This document shows, piece by piece, positions 1 through 6,591 of a stretch of 6,917 nucleotides of DNA. The notes under the pieces are model-generated. The model was given only the letters and a program-made list of their open reading frames with translations. It did no database searches and was not told the origin of the DNA. The stretch's first letter is position 1, and every line of letters starts with the position of its first letter. Source of the stretch: an uncultured Clostridia bacterium (GTDB taxonomy: Bacteria > Bacillota > Clostridia > TANB77 > CAG-508); the NCBI GenBank assembly GCA_934162625.1, contig CAKPJM010000056.1, forward strand, positions 1 through 6,917, given 5' to 3'. The translations under genes and the position numbers were made by a program.

Positions 1-25
1 GTACTAAGTACTCTAATTATTTATA

Positions 26-54
26 ATTATACATTCTTTGCGAAAAAACTACAA
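26..54 (-). promoter_or_regulatory. Sigma-A type promoter for a gene beyond the left edge
   Basis: Read on the minus strand, TTGTAG (49-54) and TATAAT (26-31) are separated by exactly 17 bases. An all-AT 12-base palindrome (58-69) lies just upstream of the -35 and could act as an UP-like element. The promoter points off the left end of the window, so its gene is not visible. AT-rich DNA produces such boxes by chance, but the spacing and the perfect -10 match the other promoters of this window. Confidence 0.5.
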
Positions 55-85
55 TAGAATTTTAAAATTTTATCTTGTCTATTTC

Positions 86-116
86 GTTACATTTTTGTTA
101 CATTTTTGTTACATTT
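86..116. repeat. Short tandem repeat, 11-nt unit, about 2.8 copies
   Basis: The unit GTTACATTTTT occurs at 86-96 and 97-107 and again, cut short, at 108-116, head to tail and without mismatch. It sits just after the stop codon of the acyl-CoA synthetase gene and before the promoter that reads off the left edge. It contains no hairpin and does not look like a terminator. No clear intrinsic terminator for the synthetase gene is visible between 1 and 126. Confidence 0.8.
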
Positions 117-126
117 CAAAATAATC

Positions 127-1971
127 CTATTTTCTATTTTCTATTTTTGCTAATTCTTCATGTCTTTTTATTTTTAATGTAGTAGTTTTTATAAGTGGTT
201 CTTCAGATACAATCAATTCTTTAATGTATTTATAAGGTGGCATTGTTCTATTTATTTCTTTTATTTTTTGCCATAAAACATTCTTTATTTCTTCTTCATC
301 TTCCACTTTATATATTTCTTTAATTAAATCTCTATCATAAACAATTTCAACACATAGTTTCAAATCATCTTCATTATTTTCTTCTGGTTTTCCATATACA
401 AAAGATTCTTTTATTCCATCTACTCTATTAATTATGCTTTCTATTTCCTCTGGATACACATTTTTACCATTTTTTAATACTATTACGCTTTTCTTTCTTC
501 CCGCCAAGAATAAAAAGCCTTTTTTATCTATATATCCTAAGTCTCCTGTATGAAACCATCCCTTTTCAAAAACTTCTTTATTAGCCTCTTCGTTTTGATA
601 ATATCCAAGCATAACGTTTGGTCCTTTTACTATAACTTCACCAATTCCACTTTCATCCTTATTTATTATTTTTAGTTTTACACTAGGAAATACTTTGCCT
701 ACTGAACCTATTCTTTGTTCAAAATCTGTTCCTGCCGCGATTACAGGTGATGTTTCTGTTAGTCCATATCCTTGTACTATTCTAAATCCTAATTCACTAA
801 ACCCTTTTTCCACTTCATAGTCTAATGCCGCTCCTCCATTCACCATAAGTCTTAGCTTAGGTCCTAACGATTCATGTATTTCTTTAAACATTTTCTTTCT
901 TAAGTCTATTCCTACTTTTGAAAGCATTCCGCTTAATTTCATTATTTTTTCTACTTCTGGTAATTTACCTTTCTTTTCTATTGATTTCATCACTCTTTTA
1001 TATATATTCTCATAAAGTGCTGGGACAGAAATCATTGCTGTAATTTCAAATTCTTTTATATTACTTGCAATATGTCTTATTCCTTCACAATATGCAACAG
1101 ATGCGCCTGTATACATAACATATAAGAATCCTACTGTACATTCAAATGTATGGTGCAACGGTAAAAATGATAGCAATGTATCGTTTTCGTCTATTTTTAA
1201 AACTGATGCTATATCCATCAAATTTGAACATATATTTTTATGTGACAACATTACAGCTTTTGACATTGCTGTTGTTCCTGATGTAAATAACATAAAAGTC
1301 ATTTCTTCGTTATTTATTTTAGCATCTAAAAATCTTTTGTCCCCTTTATTTATTAGCTCTTTGCCCTTCTCTACAAATTCATGTTCAGAATAAACTCCAT
1401 TTTTCATTTTGTCTAAATCCATAGAAATATAGTATCTTAAATCTGTTGTTCTTCTTTGTTTTATATCCTGCATAACTTCATCATATTTACTAGAATAAAA
1501 TATAGCTTCTACTCCAGAACGAATAATTAAGCTTTCTAATTCGTTTGCTGGCAAAGCTTTGTCTAATGGTACTATAACACCAGTTCCACAGCATGTAGCT
1601 AAATATGCTAAACACCATTCATATCTATTTTCAGATATAACTGCTATTCTTTTTCCTTTCAATCCCAAATCTATAAGTTTTGTTCCTAAAGCATTTACTT
1701 TATCTATAAATTCTTTATATGTAATAACATCAAAAACTCCTGGTTCTGCTGTTTTGTACTTAAATGCTGGTTTATCTCCACATCTTTTTTCTGTTTTTGC
1801 AAGCATATCTTTTAAATCTGTAATTTTTTCAAAAGAATGAAGTTTTCTCTTTTTCTTTTTTTCTTTTTCCCCCGCTAATTCTTCTATTTCTGCTATTTCT
1901 TCTTTTTTGTATCCCTTTTCTTCAAAAAACTTAAGCATTGTATTCAATATTTTACGCTTTTCTTTATCCAT
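127..1971 (-). CDS. Long-chain acyl-CoA synthetase (AMP-binding family)
   Basis: This enzyme activates a fatty acid with ATP to an acyl-adenylate and passes the acyl group to coenzyme A. It is expected in the cytosol or at the membrane surface. The 614-residue protein shows the adenylate-forming motifs in order: ATP loop TSGTTAMSKAV (230-240), NGGA (378-381), YGLTETSP (402-409), TGD (475-477), GRKK with the hinge arginine (491-494), and a C-terminal KTTTLKIKR (595-603) whose K600 is the likely catalytic lysine. FLPLHHTFE (269-277) is typical of long-chain members. The first 45 residues are a highly charged Lys/Glu extension, probably helical, before the usual family start. ATG at 1969-1971 follows AGGAG by 8 bases. 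The gene has its own promoter at 2004-2032. Family assignment is firm; the chain length of the substrate is inferred. Confidence 0.93.
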   Translation of the reverse strand: MDKEKRKILNTMLKFFEEKGYKKEEIAEIEELAGEKEKKKKRKLHSFEKITDLKDMLAKTEKRCGDKPAFKYKTAEPGVFDVITYKEFIDKVNALGTKLIDLGLKGKRIAVISENRYEWCLAYLATCCGTGVIVPLDKALPANELESLIIRSGVEAIFYSSKYDEVMQDIKQRRTTDLRYYISMDLDKMKNGVYSEHEFVEKGKELINKGDKRFLDAKINNEEMTFMLFTSGTTAMSKAVMLSHKNICSNLMDIASVLKIDENDTLLSFLPLHHTFECTVGFLYVMYTGASVAYCEGIRHIASNIKEFEITAMISVPALYENIYKRVMKSIEKKGKLPEVEKIMKLSGMLSKVGIDLRKKMFKEIHESLGPKLRLMVNGGAALDYEVEKGFSELGFRIVQGYGLTETSPVIAAGTDFEQRIGSVGKVFPSVKLKIINKDESGIGEVIVKGPNVMLGYYQNEEANKEVFEKGWFHTGDLGYIDKKGFLFLAGRKKSVIVLKNGKNVYPEEIESIINRVDGIKESFVYGKPEENNEDDLKLCVEIVYDRDLIKEIYKVEDEEEIKNVLWQKIKEINRTMPPYKYIKELIVSEEPLIKTTTLKIKRHEELAKIENRK

Positions 1972-2003
1972 TTTTTACTCTCCTAAACTTTATTGACTTA
2001 TAT

Positions 2004-2032
2004 ATTATATATCATTTTTTTTCTTTATTCAA
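2004..2032 (-). promoter_or_regulatory. Promoter of the acyl-CoA synthetase gene
   Basis: On the minus strand TTGAAT (2027-2032) and a perfect TATAAT (2004-2009) are 17 bases apart. Transcription would start near 1997, giving a leader of only about 25 bases that holds the ribosome binding site AGGAG (1980-1984). The -35 sits in the T-tract just beyond the terminator of the upstream gene, so the synthetase gene forms its own transcription unit. Confidence 0.75.
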
Positions 2033-2075
2033 CTAAAAAAAGAAAAGTCCTACTAGCATTGCTAATAGGACTTTT
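2033..2075 (-). terminator. Intrinsic terminator of the first HD-domain gene
   Basis: A 10-bp stem (2043-2052 with 2066-2075, AAAAGTCCTA against its complement) continues, after one mismatch, into a TAGC/GCTA stem with a 3-base loop. On the minus strand it is followed by TTTTCTTTTTTT. It begins 4 bases after the TAA stop of the gene at 2080. Because A and T tracts flank both sides, it could also stop transcription on the plus strand. Confidence 0.9.
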
Positions 2076-2079
2076 ACAC

Positions 2080-3207
2080 TTACTCTACATATCCATCATG
2101 TGGAACTGCTTCATAGATTTTCGTTGCAAGTTGCACAAATGTATCTGAATAGTTTTCTTTCTCCATTTCCTTTGTTATTACATTAAAGAAATATTTGTCT
2201 TTGCTTCCGGCCTTAATGTTTCTATAGCATTCAAAGATAGCAGAAGTATTATCTGCGTTCTTAAGGAGCCCCTTGTATTCTTTATTGCCTTCTTCTTCCA
2301 TCATAATTTCCTTTATAGGATAATTGGGAAGTAATTTGTAGACTTGCCTTTCCATGACATCTCTTTCAAAATCCTCTGTTGCTTTTCTTAAGCCCTTAAC
2401 AGCGTCTTTTATATTGCTTGCCATGTCTCCTGTCCAACGTTCTGGAAGATCATGAAATGCTCCACACCAAAAAAGATGTGTTGCAATTGTTTCGTCATTA
2501 TACTCTTCCAGTCCCATTAAGAAAGCAATTACAGCTACTTCTCCCATATGCTCAAGCACTGAGCATTCTTTAGCTTTGAACTGAATTAACCACCGAATAC
2601 TTGACCTAAGCATGGAAACTTCACGGAAAAAATGGTATTCCTCTGTGTCTTGTCCCAAAAATGGTATTCCTATTTCTTGGGACAAGTCTTTGATAGTCTT
2701 TAATACCTCTGCCTCCGCATTCTCAATTTTGAGCTCTCTGCACTCTATAAGAGTAGCAATCTTTGTGGCAAGTTTAAAGATTTTTGTTTCGTTCCATTTT
2801 TCGTCAATTTCCATTCTTCTTGAAAATCCCTTTGCATCTGAAAGAATTTTAGTCTTGATATAGTCTCTATATCTTTTCTGCAGGTTTTCTTTTTTTGCGC
2901 AAATCTCGATTATGTGGTCATCACGAATATTTCCATTAATGGTTTTTTCAAACATTCTGTTTAAAACTATCCATGGAAATCTTTCGATTTTCACCTCCAT
3001 TCCTTTTTCTTTGGCAACATGGGCCAAGAAATAGGTTATAACTATATTCAGACCTTGCTTTGCAAGCTCTGTGTATAGTCTTAAAGATTTGTTCTCTGAA
3101 CAGTCCTTATTGGACCACCGTGTGATATTGCTAAGCGGATTCAAAACCTTGCTAAAAATGTTGTAGATGACATCTTTCATTTTTCCTTGGGTAAAGTTTG
3201 TGTTCAT
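2080..3207 (-). CDS. Tandem HD-domain protein, YfbR-like (copy 1)
   Basis: The C-terminal half resembles YfbR/HDDC2-type 5'-deoxyribonucleotidases, metal-dependent enzymes that remove phosphate from dNMPs. Counting from the first ATG, it has R207-W208, E221-H222, H254-D255, E258, TGD (261-263) and D321 with family-like spacing. The N-terminal half looks like a second, degenerate copy: R32-W33, then Q53, N85-R86 and T150 where the metal ligands should be, while E89 is kept. The H-to-HD distance is 32 residues in both halves. The start chosen is the second ATG (3205-3207), 8 bases after AGGAGG. The first ATG (3211-3213) is only 2 bases from it and would give 377 residues instead of 375. No signal peptide or membrane segment is evident. 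The gene is flanked by its own promoter and terminator and is GC-richer than dxs. The substrate is unknown. Confidence 0.8.
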   Translation of the reverse strand: MNTNFTQGKMKDVIYNIFSKVLNPLSNITRWSNKDCSENKSLRLYTELAKQGLNIVITYFLAHVAKEKGMEVKIERFPWIVLNRMFEKTINGNIRDDHIIEICAKKENLQKRYRDYIKTKILSDAKGFSRRMEIDEKWNETKIFKLATKIATLIECRELKIENAEAEVLKTIKDLSQEIGIPFLGQDTEEYHFFREVSMLRSSIRWLIQFKAKECSVLEHMGEVAVIAFLMGLEEYNDETIATHLFWCGAFHDLPERWTGDMASNIKDAVKGLRKATEDFERDVMERQVYKLLPNYPIKEIMMEEEGNKEYKGLLKNADNTSAIFECYRNIKAGSKDKYFFNVITKEMEKENYSDTFVQLATKIYEAVPHDGYVE

Positions 3208-3286
3208 ATTCATTTCCTCCTTAAAATTATTTTGTCTCTTGCTCTAACTTAAATTGTCACACAAGGAAGACCTATCAAATGAATAT
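3206..3286 (-). promoter_or_regulatory. Structured 5' leader of HD gene copy 1
   Basis: The transcript should begin near 3285 and run to the start codon near 3207. Its first ten bases (3277-3286, ATATTCATTT in RNA sense) are the exact reverse complement of the ten bases between AGGAGG and the start codon (3206-3215, AAATGAATAT). Pairing them would bury the start. Inside lies a second possible stem, GTCT..CTTG (3262-3271) with CAAGAGAC (3234-3241). The ribosome site AAGGAGG is at 3216-3222. The leader is nearly repeated before the paralog. A regulatory role is inferred. Confidence 0.45.
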
Positions 3287-3291
3287 TAATA

Positions 3292-3320
3292 ATTATACCA
3301 TCTTTTTATGTTTACTTCAA
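3292..3320 (-). promoter_or_regulatory. Promoter of HD gene copy 1
   Basis: On the minus strand TTGAAG (3315-3320) and TATAAT (3292-3297) are 17 bases apart. The same arrangement, with similar spacer sequence, precedes the paralog at 4617-4645, which supports a real promoter kept or copied together with the gene. Confidence 0.8.
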
Positions 3321-3331
3321 TAGTTTTATAT

Positions 3332-3364
3332 ATAAAAACCCTCCAGATTACAATCTAAAGGGTT
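3332..3364 (-). terminator. Intrinsic terminator of HD gene copy 2
   Basis: AACCCT (3337-3342) pairs with AGGGTT (3359-3364). An inner AGAT/ATCT stem closes the loop after a small internal mismatch. On the minus strand the stem runs into TTTTTATATA. It starts 8 bases after the TAA stop of the gene at 3373, just upstream of the promoter of the next gene. Confidence 0.8.
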
Positions 3365-3372
3365 CGATGGTT

Positions 3373-4533
3373 TTAGAAATCTTCTATTTTAAGGTTCTCT
3401 GCATACTTACACATACTCTCATATATTCCTTTTGCTGTTGGGGTCAGTTCAGCTGTTCCTTTCTCAAACAATTCGTTAATTGCTTCTAAGAGTCCAGGAT
3501 CTCTACTTCCTCCCATAAACTGTCTTACTATTTCAGAAGTTGCAGACATATAGTCTGCGCCTTTCATAATAGCTTTATATTTAAAGTTTTCCTCTTCTTC
3601 AAACATAATACTTTTTACAGCGTCTGGTAACACTCCTGAAGCTGTTATAAGCTTAGGATAGAATCTTCTTTTCATGCACTCAAGCTCATATTTCTCAGTA
3701 AGCTCTCTAAACCCAGGAATTCCATCCTTTATGGGGGAGGGAATATCTCTAGTAAACGCTTCAGGTATATCATGAAATATCCCCATAAAGAAACATTTTG
3801 TAGCAATTTCTTCTGAGTGATATTTTTCAAGTGCCATCAAGTAAGCAAATATTGCAGTATCAAATAGATGTCCTAAAACAGAACAACTCACGCTATAAGA
3901 ATATGCCGCCCATCTGTTTTGGTTTCTTAGTTTTGAAACAGATCTAAAAGCTTCGAAGCACTGAGACTCTTCATTACTCATCTCAAGAAATCCAGGAATA
4001 CTTTGGTAATTTTCCATAGATTCTATAATTTCTCTGTATTTCAAAGAATAGTCTCCATTTATACTTGTACGAATTTCCTTCAATTCCAAAAGAGTCGCAA
4101 TTTTTGTTGCTGCTCTATAAATGGTTTCTTCATATGTCTCTTGAGATGCTTGAAGCCAGTTAGCAAATTCCTTACTTGTTTTTTTTGAAATAATTTTGAG
4201 TGTCGCATAATTAAACTGTTTGTTAAAATCGATTTCTCCCAAACTGCATATTTCCTTAAGGATGTGTTCTGGGGTGTCATAATTGACATACACCTTTTGA
4301 AATGCCCTAAACATTGCTATTTTGGGGAAATTTTTCCAACACACTTTTATGCCTCTTGATTCTGCCTCTTTTGCCAGCAAAAAGCAAATAATACAATTGA
4401 GGGCCTGCTTGCTTATCTCATCATACTTTGCAGTAGTGATGATTTCTGTCCACCTTCTCAGGTTGTTAAGCCGTGCAAAAACTTTGTTCACAGACTTATA
4501 AATCACCTCTGAGATTTCTACAATCCAATTCAT
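3373..4533 (-). CDS. Tandem HD-domain protein, YfbR-like (copy 2)
   Basis: This is a paralog of the gene at 2080 with the same two-part layout. Counting from the first ATG (388 residues), the C-terminal YfbR-like domain has R209-W210, H224, H256-D257, E260, D265 and D329, so all expected metal and catalytic positions are present. Two neighbouring residues are unusual: EH has become GH (223-224) and TGD has become TRD (263-265). The N-terminal half repeats the fold pattern with R29-W30, then Q45, F77-R78, Q81 and T145 at the ligand positions, so it is probably non-catalytic. The start chosen is the second ATG (4531-4533), 8 bases after AGGAGG; the first ATG is 4537-4539. It has its own promoter, overlapping the end of dxs, and its own terminator. 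Nucleotidase-like chemistry is inferred from the family; the substrate is unknown. Confidence 0.8.
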   Translation of the reverse strand: MNWIVEISEVIYKSVNKVFARLNNLRRWTEIITTAKYDEISKQALNCIICFLLAKEAESRGIKVCWKNFPKIAMFRAFQKVYVNYDTPEHILKEICSLGEIDFNKQFNYATLKIISKKTSKEFANWLQASQETYEETIYRAATKIATLLELKEIRTSINGDYSLKYREIIESMENYQSIPGFLEMSNEESQCFEAFRSVSKLRNQNRWAAYSYSVSCSVLGHLFDTAIFAYLMALEKYHSEEIATKCFFMGIFHDIPEAFTRDIPSPIKDGIPGFRELTEKYELECMKRRFYPKLITASGVLPDAVKSIMFEEEENFKYKAIMKGADYMSATSEIVRQFMGGSRDPGLLEAINELFEKGTAELTPTAKGIYESMCKYAENLKIEDF

Positions 4534-4610
4534 ATTCATTTCCTCCTTAAAATTATTTTGTCTCCTGATATAACTTAGCTGTCACGCTAGGAAGACCATA
4601 AAATGAATAT
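4532..4610 (-). promoter_or_regulatory. Structured 5' leader of HD gene copy 2
   Basis: It has the same design as the leader of copy 1. The ten bases at the expected mRNA 5' end (4601-4610) are the exact reverse complement of the ten bases covering the start region (4532-4541), and an inner stem can form between 4589-4597 and 4560-4566. A 36-base stretch around the ribosome site (4529-4564) is identical to 3203-3238, although the two coding sequences have diverged widely. A regulatory function is inferred. Confidence 0.45.
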
Positions 4611-4616
4611 ATTTAA

Positions 4617-4645
4617 ATTATATCACTTTTTTATGTATATTTCAA
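4617..4645 (-). promoter_or_regulatory. Promoter of HD gene copy 2, overlapping the dxs 3' end
   Basis: On the minus strand TTGAAA (4640-4645) and TATAAT (4617-4622) are 17 bases apart. The -35 and the spacer lie in the last dxs codons, and the -10 starts right after the dxs TGA stop (4623-4625). I see no terminator between dxs and this gene, so dxs transcripts may also read through it. Confidence 0.8.
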
Positions 4646-4799
4646 TGTTTTTAAGCACGCTATCTGCATCTATCTCATATTCTTTTTCCAATTGTTCTAC
4701 ACTTCCATGTTTTACAAAGCAATTGTTATATCCAAACCTTTTTACTTTTATATTTTCTAATTTGCTATCATTTATTGCTTCAATAACAGAGCTTCCGAA
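4623..4799 (-). pseudogene. dxs: Detached C-terminal end of dxs (58 codons, shifted frame)
   Basis: This segment encodes the last 58 residues of the transketolase C-terminal domain of DXS, beginning FGSSVIEAIN and ending NIEIYIKK before TGA. It is in a different frame from the rest of dxs. Removing the single G at 4800 (plus strand) joins it to the upstream frame as EGG-FGSS, the expected order for DXS, and restores a protein of 622 residues, the normal family length. An in-frame GTG at 4803-4805 exists, but no ribosome site precedes it, so separate translation is unlikely. The segment shows no other damage. The extra base is either a sequencing error or a very recent mutation. Confidence 0.85.
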
Positions 4800-6492
4800 G
4801 TCCACCCTCTATTAACCCATCTTCTATTGTTACAACATTTTTAGTTTTCTCTATTGATTTTAATATCGTTTCTTTATCTAATGGCTTTAGGAATCTTGCA
4901 TTTATTATTTCTGCATCAATATTATCTTTTTTTAGTAACTCTGACACTTTTCTTGCTTTTTCTACCATTTTGCCTATAGCTATAATTGTTAGATCTTTTC
5001 CTTCTTTTATTATTTCTGATTTTCCAAGTTCGATATTAGTATGTTGTTCAAATTTATTTAAACTTTCTCCTCCTCTTGGATACCTAATAATTACTGGTTT
5101 ATCTAAATTTACTGCAAATTCTAACATTTGTTCTAATTCTTTAAAATCTTTTGGAGCCATTACGACTAAATTTGGTATAGAATTTAAAAAACACAAATCA
5201 AATATTCCTTGATGAGTTTCGCCATCTGCCCCAACAATTCCCGCTCTATCGACACATATCGTTACTGGTATTTGTTCTAATGCGATATCATGAATAAGTT
5301 GATCATAGCCTCTTTGTAAAAAAGATGAATAAACAGCAAATACAGGTTTAAGTCCAGCAATATCCATCCCTGCAATCATTCCTACTGCATGTTGCTCTGC
5401 AATTCCTACATCAAAGAATCTGTTAGGAAATTTATTTGCAAATTCTTTTAAACCTGTTCCGTCTTTCATTGCTGCAGTAACAGCCACTATTTTATTATCT
5501 TCTGAAGCCAGCTCAACCAACTTGTTTCCAAACACTTTTGAATAGTCTACTTTGGGCTTTGATATTAGTTCTCCAGTTTTTAAGTCAAAACTAGAAATTC
5601 CATGAAATTTATCAGGAGTTTCTTCTGCAAACTTATATCCTTTTCCTTTTTTAGTCATTACATGTATTAAAATAGGTCCTTCTAAATGCTTACTTTGTTC
5701 TAATATGTTTTCTAGTTCTTCTATATTGTGTCCATCTACAGGTCCTAAATATGTAAATCCTATATCTTCAAAATACATATTAGGAATAACCATTTGTTTT
5801 ATCCCTCTTTTTATATTATGAGCTAATGAAACAATAGGTTTTCCTATTAAAGGCACTTTATTAAAGAATCTTTTTATACAATTGTTTGATCTTTTATACA
5901 TTTTTTTCACTCTAATTTTGGTAAGTAATGCCGGTATTCCTCCAACATTTTTAGATATGCTCATTTCATTATCATTTAATATTACAGTAATATTAGAATT
6001 GCTGCTTCCTGAATCATTCAAAGCTTCCATAGCCATTCCACCAGTTAATGAGCCATCTCCTATTACAGCAATTACATGGTCATTTTTGTTTTCTAAAGCA
6101 TTTGCCCTTGCCATTCCTAATGCTACTGATATTGATGTACTGCTATGGCCTGTATCAAAACTATCATACTCAGATTCCGATATTTTAGGGAAACCTGATA
6201 ATCCTTCAAACTTTCTTAAGGTTTTCATTTGTTCTTTTCTTCCTGTTAATATTTTATGAACATAACTTTGGTGTCCTACGTCCCATACTATTTTATCTTG
6301 TGGTAAATTAAAAACACTATGTAATGCTATCGTAAGTTCTACAACTCCTAAATTAGAAGCCAAATGTCCTCCATTTTTAGAAACTACTTCTAATATATAT
6401 TCTCTTATCTCTTTTGCTAATTCTTCTTTTTCTACTAAATTTAATTTTTTTAAATCATCTGGTTTATTAACTATGTCTAAAATTTTATCCAT
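4780..6492 (-). CDS. dxs: 1-deoxy-D-xylulose-5-phosphate synthase, frameshifted near its end
   Basis: DXS condenses pyruvate and glyceraldehyde 3-phosphate, using thiamine diphosphate and a divalent metal, to DXP, the first step of the MEP isoprenoid pathway (also feeding thiamine and pyridoxal synthesis in many bacteria). Motifs seen, numbered from the chosen ATG: NGGHLASNLG (40-49), FDTGHSSTSIS (112-122), the ThDP-binding GDGSLTGG (145-152) with NDNEMS (173-178), catalytic-site AEQHA (365-369) with E366, DRAGIVGADGETHQG (415-429) and RYPRGG (470-475). After residue 564 one extra base shifts the frame, adding LRKLCY and a stop instead of the last 58 residues. The start is ATG at 6490-6492, 10 bases after AAGGAA (6503-6508); the adjoining TTG (6493-6495) is the alternative. 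The gene has its own promoter at 6524-6552. Confidence 0.93.
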   Translation of the reverse strand: MDKILDIVNKPDDLKKLNLVEKEELAKEIREYILEVVSKNGGHLASNLGVVELTIALHSVFNLPQDKIVWDVGHQSYVHKILTGRKEQMKTLRKFEGLSGFPKISESEYDSFDTGHSSTSISVALGMARANALENKNDHVIAVIGDGSLTGGMAMEALNDSGSSNSNITVILNDNEMSISKNVGGIPALLTKIRVKKMYKRSNNCIKRFFNKVPLIGKPIVSLAHNIKRGIKQMVIPNMYFEDIGFTYLGPVDGHNIEELENILEQSKHLEGPILIHVMTKKGKGYKFAEETPDKFHGISSFDLKTGELISKPKVDYSKVFGNKLVELASEDNKIVAVTAAMKDGTGLKEFANKFPNRFFDVGIAEQHAVGMIAGMDIAGLKPVFAVYSSFLQRGYDQLIHDIALEQIPVTICVDRAGIVGADGETHQGIFDLCFLNSIPNLVVMAPKDFKELEQMLEFAVNLDKPVIIRYPRGGESLNKFEQHTNIELGKSEIIKEGKDLTIIAIGKMVEKARKVSELLKKDNIDAEIINARFLKPLDKETILKSIEKTKNVVTIEDGLIEGGLRKLCY

Positions 6493-6523
6493 CAATTAAT
6501 CATTCCTTATTTATTTTTATTGA

Positions 6524-6552
6524 ATTGTATCATTTTATTTTAGTTTTATCAA
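6524..6552 (-). promoter_or_regulatory. Promoter of dxs
   Basis: On the minus strand TTGATA (6547-6552) and TACAAT (6524-6529) are 17 bases apart, with the start codon about 30 bases downstream. It lies between the tRNA-side element and dxs, so dxs is transcribed separately from the tRNA genes. No riboswitch-like structure fits in the short leader. Confidence 0.7.
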
Positions 6553-6591
6553 CTATTGGACTAAATCTATTTTTCTGCATACATTACACAT

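Noticed and set aside
1..11. Palindrome GTACT-A-AGTAC at the left edge
   Set aside because: It is short and cut by the window edge, so its true extent cannot be judged.
86..116. CRISPR-like repeats
   Set aside because: The units are 11 bases, directly adjacent and without spacers, so it is a simple tandem repeat.
4080..4289. Minus-strand 69-codon open frame inside HD gene copy 2
   Set aside because: It is a frame shadow. The main frame carries the conserved motifs on both sides without interruption.
4566..4625. Inverted repeat TGATATAA (4566-4573) and TTATATCA (4618-4625) around the copy 2 leader
   Set aside because: All but one pair is A/T, one arm falls in the -10 region outside the transcript, and the repeat is not kept before copy 1, so it is probably chance.
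4623..4805. Independent 60-codon gene starting at GTG 4803
   Set aside because: The sequence is the DXS C-terminus, no ribosome site precedes the GTG, and one deleted base joins it to dxs.
5882..6259. Plus-strand open frame of 125 codons, hydrophobic
   Set aside because: It lies wholly antisense to conserved dxs codons, and no ribosome site was found for it. The hydrophobicity follows from complementing AT-rich codons.
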